8,795 nt of DNA from Thiohalobacter sp. Lineage in GTDB: Bacteria > Pseudomonadota > Gammaproteobacteria > DSM-19610. Shown one piece after another: positions 6,018-8,795 of the stretch. Each line of letters begins with the position of its first letter. Within the stretch, counting starts at the first letter, position 1. The notes below the pieces were generated by a model. That model saw nothing but the letters and a program-made list of their open reading frames with translations, was not told the origin of the DNA and did not search any database. The DNA is taken from NCBI GenBank assembly GCA_027080445.1, contig JALWRY010000063.1, forward strand, positions 1-8,795. Direction: 5' to 3'. Both the position numbers and the translations under genes were made by a program.

Positions 6018-6597
6018 GTTCTTCAGCCAGCAGTTCGTGGTAGAGGATTTCCAGGCGCGTTGCCGCCTCATCCGTTTCCAGTAGACGCTGTTTGTCAGTG
6101 ATGGCAAAGGGCAGCAACTCGGCCAGTCGGCCCGCCACCCAGCCGGCACTGTCAAAGTGCGTGGTCATGGTGGAGAACGGGGCATTCGCCTGGCGTAGCA
6201 GGCGGGCGAGAAAGTCCACCAGCGGCTGACGCTCGGCCGCCAGCGGCGCATCCTGTTCCGCCAGCCAGCGCACCCGCGCACGCTGCAGCTGGTTCTGCTC
6301 AACCCAGGAGGCCTCGATGCGAAATCGCCGCTCGCCCCGCACGGTCACCTGCAACAGGTCATCTTCCCCACGGTCAAAATCGGTGATCACCGCCAGTGTC
6401 CCGACGGGATGACACCTTGCCGCCTTGCCAACCTCGTCACCGGAGTGGATGGCGCAAATACCAAAGCCACACTGCCGGCGCATACAGTCACTGATCATGT
6501 CCAGGTAGCGCGCCTCGAAAATCCGCAGGGGTAACAAGCCGCCGGGGAACAACACGGTATTGAGCGGAAACAGCGGGATTTCGTCCAGCCGTTTCAC
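6007..6597 (-). CDS. Stand-alone LON N-terminal (substrate-binding) domain protein
   Basis: A 196-residue soluble protein whose N-terminal half matches the LON substrate-binding domain: IPLFPLNTVLFPGG (7-20), LPLRIFEARYLDMI (22-35), GTLAVI (66-71) and GERRFRI (88-94), followed by a helical region. It lacks the AAA+ ATPase and the Ser-Lys protease domain of true Lon, so it is not a protease in itself. Proteins of about 190-200 residues with only this domain are common in gammaproteobacteria; their role is unclear, with protein binding a reasonable guess. The start is GTG at 6597, forming a 4-nt GTGA overlap with the ubiX stop, so translation is probably coupled. It is last in the mpl-ubiX run, and its 3' end overlaps the convergent membrane-fusion gene by 11 nt. 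No terminator is visible between them. Confidence 0.88.
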   Translation of the reverse strand: MKRLDEIPLFPLNTVLFPGGLLPLRIFEARYLDMISDCMRRQCGFGICAIHSGDEVGKAARCHPVGTLAVITDFDRGEDDLLQVTVRGERRFRIEASWVEQNQLQRARVRWLAEQDAPLAAERQPLVDFLARLLRQANAPFSTMTTHFDSAGWVAGRLAELLPFAITDKQRLLETDEAATRLEILYHELLAEELTR

Positions 6598-7220
6598 TCA
6601 CCGGCACCCGGCATGTCACCCCAGCGCGGTGACAGCCTGTTATCGATACCCAGCTGATCGAGAATACGCGCCACGACAAAATCCACCAGGTCTTGCACAG
6701 ACCTTGCCCCCTGGTAAAAACCGGGATTGGGCGGCATGATCACCACCCCAAGTCGCGCCAGTTTGAGCATGTTTTCCAGGTGGATGGCGGAGAACGGCAT
6801 CTCGCGCGGCACCAGGATCAGCTTGCGGCCCTCCTTGATCGTCACATCGGCGGCGCGTTCGATCAGGTTATTGCTGAGGCCGGCGGCAATCGAGGCCAAG
6901 GTGCCGGTAGTACAGGGACATACCACCATGGCCTTCGGTGCGCTGGAGCCGCTGGCCAGCGGCGCGGTCCACTCCTCGCGACCGAATACGCGCAACTGCG
7001 TCTCGTCAACGGCATAACGCTCCACCAGGAAACGGCGCATTTCAGCGCAGCGGCCGGGCAGCTTCAGGTCGGTTTCCATGCCGATAACCACCTGCCCCGG
7101 CGCCGACACCATCAGGTCGACGCGATGGCCGCCCCTGAGCATGACTTCGAGCAGGCGTAACGCATAAGGCATACCGGAAGCCCCGGTGAGCGCCAGTGCA
7201 TAAGGGCTTTCTTCAGGCAT
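6594..7220 (-). CDS. ubiX: Flavin prenyltransferase UbiX
   Basis: UbiX transfers a dimethylallyl group to reduced FMN, making the prenylated flavin cofactor of the decarboxylase UbiD in ubiquinone synthesis. The 208-residue protein has LTGASGMPYA (11-20) with Ser15, Glu49 in GMET, the SNNLIERAADVTIKE segment (116-130) with Arg122 and Lys129, LVPREMP (136-142) with Arg139 and Glu140, and NPGFY (165-169) with Tyr169. These positions agree with the active-site residues I remember for Pseudomonas UbiX, which supports both the function and the start. ATG 7220 has GGGAG about 6 nt upstream; an in-frame GTG at 7262 would add 14 residues inside mpl. It overlaps the mpl stop by 8 nt and the LON-domain gene by 4 nt. 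No ubiD is present in the window. Confidence 0.95.
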   Translation of the reverse strand: MPEESPYALALTGASGMPYALRLLEVMLRGGHRVDLMVSAPGQVVIGMETDLKLPGRCAEMRRFLVERYAVDETQLRVFGREEWTAPLASGSSAPKAMVVCPCTTGTLASIAAGLSNNLIERAADVTIKEGRKLILVPREMPFSAIHLENMLKLARLGVVIMPPNPGFYQGARSVQDLVDFVVARILDQLGIDNRLSPRWGDMPGAGE

Positions 7221-8580
7221 GCACCGCTCCCAGTGCGACCAACAGTTTTTCGTGGATACCACCGAAGCCGCCGTTACTCATCACCACCAGCCGGTCGCCC
7301 GGCTGCGCGGCAGCGACGATTGAATCGACCAGCGTATCGATATCACCGGCCACTTCAACCGGCGCGAGTATGTGCGCCGTCACCTCGCGGATATCCCAGC
7401 CGAGCTGTGCCGGCTCGAACAGCCACACGGCGTCGGCTGCTGACAGGGACTGCGCCAGCGACTCACGGTGTATCCCCATGCGCATGGTATTGGAGCGCGG
7501 CTCGAACACCACCAGCAAACGCCCCTCACCGTGCTCGCGCAGACCTTGCAGGGTGGTGGCAATCGCTGTGGGATGATGGGCAAAGTCGTCGTAGACCGTC
7601 ACACCCATCACCTCGCCGCGGACTTCCAGGCGCCGCTTCACGCCGGCGAACTCGCCCAGCGCCGCGATCGATTCGGCCACCGGTACACCGGCATGCCGGG
7701 CCGCCGCAATGGCCGACAGTGCGTTATGGACATTATGTTCGCCGAGTTGCGTCCAGTTGACCTCGCCCTGCGCCTTGCCGTCCAGCAACACATTGAAACG
7801 GCTGCCGTCAGCCGCCAGCAGGCGGGCCTGCCAGCGTGCCGGGAAATCGCCCACGGAAACGGTTTCCTCGGGTGTCCAGCTGCCCATTTCCAGCACTTCG
7901 GCCAGATTACCGTCGTTGGCGTTGACCACCAGCAGGCCACTGCCCGGCACAATACGCACCAGGTGATGGAACTGGCGCTGGATTGCCGCAAGGTCCGGGA
8001 AAATGTCGGCGTGATCGTATTCGAGGTTATTCAGTATCACGGTGCGCGGACGGTAGTGGACAAACTTGGAACGCTTGTCGAAAAACGCCGTGTCGTATTC
8101 ATCCGCCTCAACGACGAAAAACGGCGATTCGCCCAGCCGCGCCGAAACCCCGAAGTTGCCCGGCACGCCGCCGATCAGGAAGCCCGGCTGCAAGCCCGCA
8201 TACTCCAGTATCCATGCCAGCATACTCGCGGTACTGGTCTTGCCGTGGGTTCCCGCCACGGCCAGCACCCAGCGTTCCTGCAACAAGTGGTCTTCCAGCC
8301 ACTGCGGCCCGGAGGTATAGCGCAGGCCGCGGTCGAGCATCGCCTCGACCGCCGGGTTACCGCGACTCATGGCATTACCGACCACCACCTGGTCGGGCGG
8401 CGGGTCGAGGTGTTCCGCTGTATAACCGGATTTCAGCTCGATACCCTGTTCGCGCAACTGGTCGCTCATGGGCGGGTAGATGTTGGCGTCCGAACCTTCC
8501 ACTTCGAAACCGGCCTGGCGCGCCAGGATTGCCAGGCCGCCCATGAAGGTACCGCAAATGCCAAGTATATGTAGCTTCAT
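7213..8580 (-). CDS. mpl: UDP-N-acetylmuramate:murein tripeptide ligase Mpl
   Basis: Mpl joins the recovered tripeptide L-Ala-gamma-D-Glu-meso-DAP to UDP-MurNAc in the cytosol, returning murein fragments to peptidoglycan synthesis. The 455-residue Mur-ligase protein opens with MKLHILGICGTFMGG, the hallmark Mpl N-terminus. It continues with the ATP-binding loop GTHGKTST (110-117, Lys114), VVEADEYDTAFF (156-167), NNLEYDHADIF (184-194), EHNVHNALSA (281-290), and the C-terminal-domain motif DDFAHHPTAI (331-340), ending near SNGGFGGIHEKLL. MurC is similar, but the N-terminus, the DEYDTAFFD segment and the C-terminal GGFGGIH favour Mpl. The start is ATG 8580; a TTG directly before it is less likely. 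No strong Shine-Dalgarno is visible. It lies 16 nt after the histone-like gene and overlaps ubiX by 8 nt. Confidence 0.95.
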   Translation of the reverse strand: MKLHILGICGTFMGGLAILARQAGFEVEGSDANIYPPMSDQLREQGIELKSGYTAEHLDPPPDQVVVGNAMSRGNPAVEAMLDRGLRYTSGPQWLEDHLLQERWVLAVAGTHGKTSTASMLAWILEYAGLQPGFLIGGVPGNFGVSARLGESPFFVVEADEYDTAFFDKRSKFVHYRPRTVILNNLEYDHADIFPDLAAIQRQFHHLVRIVPGSGLLVVNANDGNLAEVLEMGSWTPEETVSVGDFPARWQARLLAADGSRFNVLLDGKAQGEVNWTQLGEHNVHNALSAIAAARHAGVPVAESIAALGEFAGVKRRLEVRGEVMGVTVYDDFAHHPTAIATTLQGLREHGEGRLLVVFEPRSNTMRMGIHRESLAQSLSAADAVWLFEPAQLGWDIREVTAHILAPVEVAGDIDTLVDSIVAAAQPGDRLVVMSNGGFGGIHEKLLVALGAVHA

Positions 8581-8596
8581 CAAAATCGCTACGGAC

Positions 8597-8795
8597 TCAG
8601 CCCAACCTGCGCCGCTTTTTGGTGCCGGTCTTCTTTGCCGCCTTTTTCTTTTTTACTGCGGTTTTCTTTTTTGCCGGGGCTTTCCTGGCTGCGGCCTTCT
8701 TTGCCACCTTTTTCTTTACCGGCGTTTTCTTCGCAGCAGATTTCCTGGCCAGGACCTTCTTCCCTGCACTTGTCTTCTTCACGACGGATTTGCGG
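8597..8795 (-). CDS. Lysine/alanine-rich histone H1-like protein (5' end outside window)
   Basis: The visible C-terminal part is almost entirely Lys, Ala, Arg, Thr, Pro and Val, in KKxxAKK and AAxKKxxxK patterns, ending KKRRRLG. This resembles the C-terminal tails of bacterial histone H1-like proteins (Hc1/AlgP type), which bind DNA non-specifically through charge. A GTG at 8782 could serve as a start, but the frame stays open to the window edge with more basic residues (RKSVV), so the true start is probably outside and the gene partial. It holds an imperfect internal repeat of about 20-22 residues: ARKSAAKKTPVKKK near 12-25 and ARKAPAKKKTAVKKK near 32-46, counted from the GTG. Low-complexity sequence prevents a closer family assignment. 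It is transcribed towards mpl, 16 nt away. Confidence 0.75.
   Translation of the reverse strand, partial: RKSVVKKTSAGKKVLARKSAAKKTPVKKKVAKKAAARKAPAKKKTAVKKKKAAKKTGTKKRRRLG
8630..8716 (-). repeat. Internal direct repeat in the histone-like gene
   Basis: The 21-nt blocks at 8630-8650 and 8696-8716 (both beginning cttctttgcc on the plus strand) differ at one base and lie 66 nt, or 22 codons, apart. They encode the KKVAKKAA-like and KKKAAKKT-like stretches. The region is strongly strand-asymmetric, with pyrimidine runs on the plus strand, as expected for AAG/AAA lysine codons. Such repeats can expand or contract by slippage, always in whole codons if the 66-nt unit is involved. Confidence 0.6.

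Noticed and set aside
6007..6597. Lon protease
   Set aside because: Only the N-terminal substrate-binding domain is present; no Walker motifs or Ser-Lys dyad, and the length is normal for the stand-alone family, so it is not a truncated lon.
7221..7262. Extended UbiX from GTG 7262
   Set aside because: It would lie within mpl. The shorter form puts Ser15, Glu49, Glu140 and Tyr169 at the expected positions and has a good Shine-Dalgarno.
7468..8574. Long open frame (368 codons) on the plus strand opposite mpl
   Set aside because: It is antisense to mpl, whose motifs run over the full length. The antisense product has no recognisable domain and there is no supported start.
1..8795. Defence, phage, CRISPR or biosynthetic island
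   Set aside because: All identifiable genes are housekeeping or common conserved families, packed in normal operons. No integrase, transposase, spacer array or tRNA junction is visible.

Overview
The window looks like chromosomal DNA of a GC-rich gammaproteobacterium, possibly Chromatiales or a relative. Four things support this. HemL indicates the C5 (glutamyl) route to heme. UbiX indicates ubiquinone synthesis. Mpl indicates recycling of meso-diaminopimelate murein. The gene orders thiD-thiE-hemL and mpl-ubiX resemble those I remember from Pseudomonas. Every gene is of an ordinary chromosomal type. I see no phage, transposase, CRISPR, toxin-antitoxin or defence genes, and no RNA gene.

Layout. 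Positions 1-200 are non-coding, with a truncated inverted repeat at the left edge and a REP-like hairpin at 178-206. Minus-strand genes follow: a DUF5063-family protein (201-698) read after a rubredoxin (778-951). A divergent promoter region (952-1121) separates rubredoxin from a plus-strand run: thiD (1122-1928), a palindromic intergenic repeat (1932-2040), thiE (2046-2681), hemL (2678-3961, overlapping thiE by 4 nt) and a 679-residue DedA/PAP2/LssY_C membrane fusion protein (3978-6017). This run meets a minus-strand run tail to tail with an 11-nt overlap. In order of transcription the minus run is a partial lysine-rich histone H1-like gene (8795-8597), mpl (8580-7213), ubiX (7220-6594) and a stand-alone LON substrate-binding-domain protein (6597-6007). 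The last three overlap by 8 and 4 nt, as expected for a tight operon.

How the genes work together. ThiD and ThiE are consecutive steps in thiamine phosphate synthesis: ThiD makes HMP diphosphate and ThiE joins it to the thiazole phosphate. HemL makes 5-aminolevulinate. UbiX makes the prenylated flavin used by the UbiD decarboxylase, and Mpl salvages murein tripeptide. The fusion protein joins a DedA-type domain (a family now linked to undecaprenyl-phosphate translocation) to a PAP2 phosphatase with all its catalytic motifs. A role in lipid-carrier recycling is attractive but is inference.

The most interesting signals are the three-domain membrane fusion and the repeats placed at gene boundaries: one forms a stop codon and terminator hairpin, the other abuts the thiE start codon. 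I found no convincing new system.
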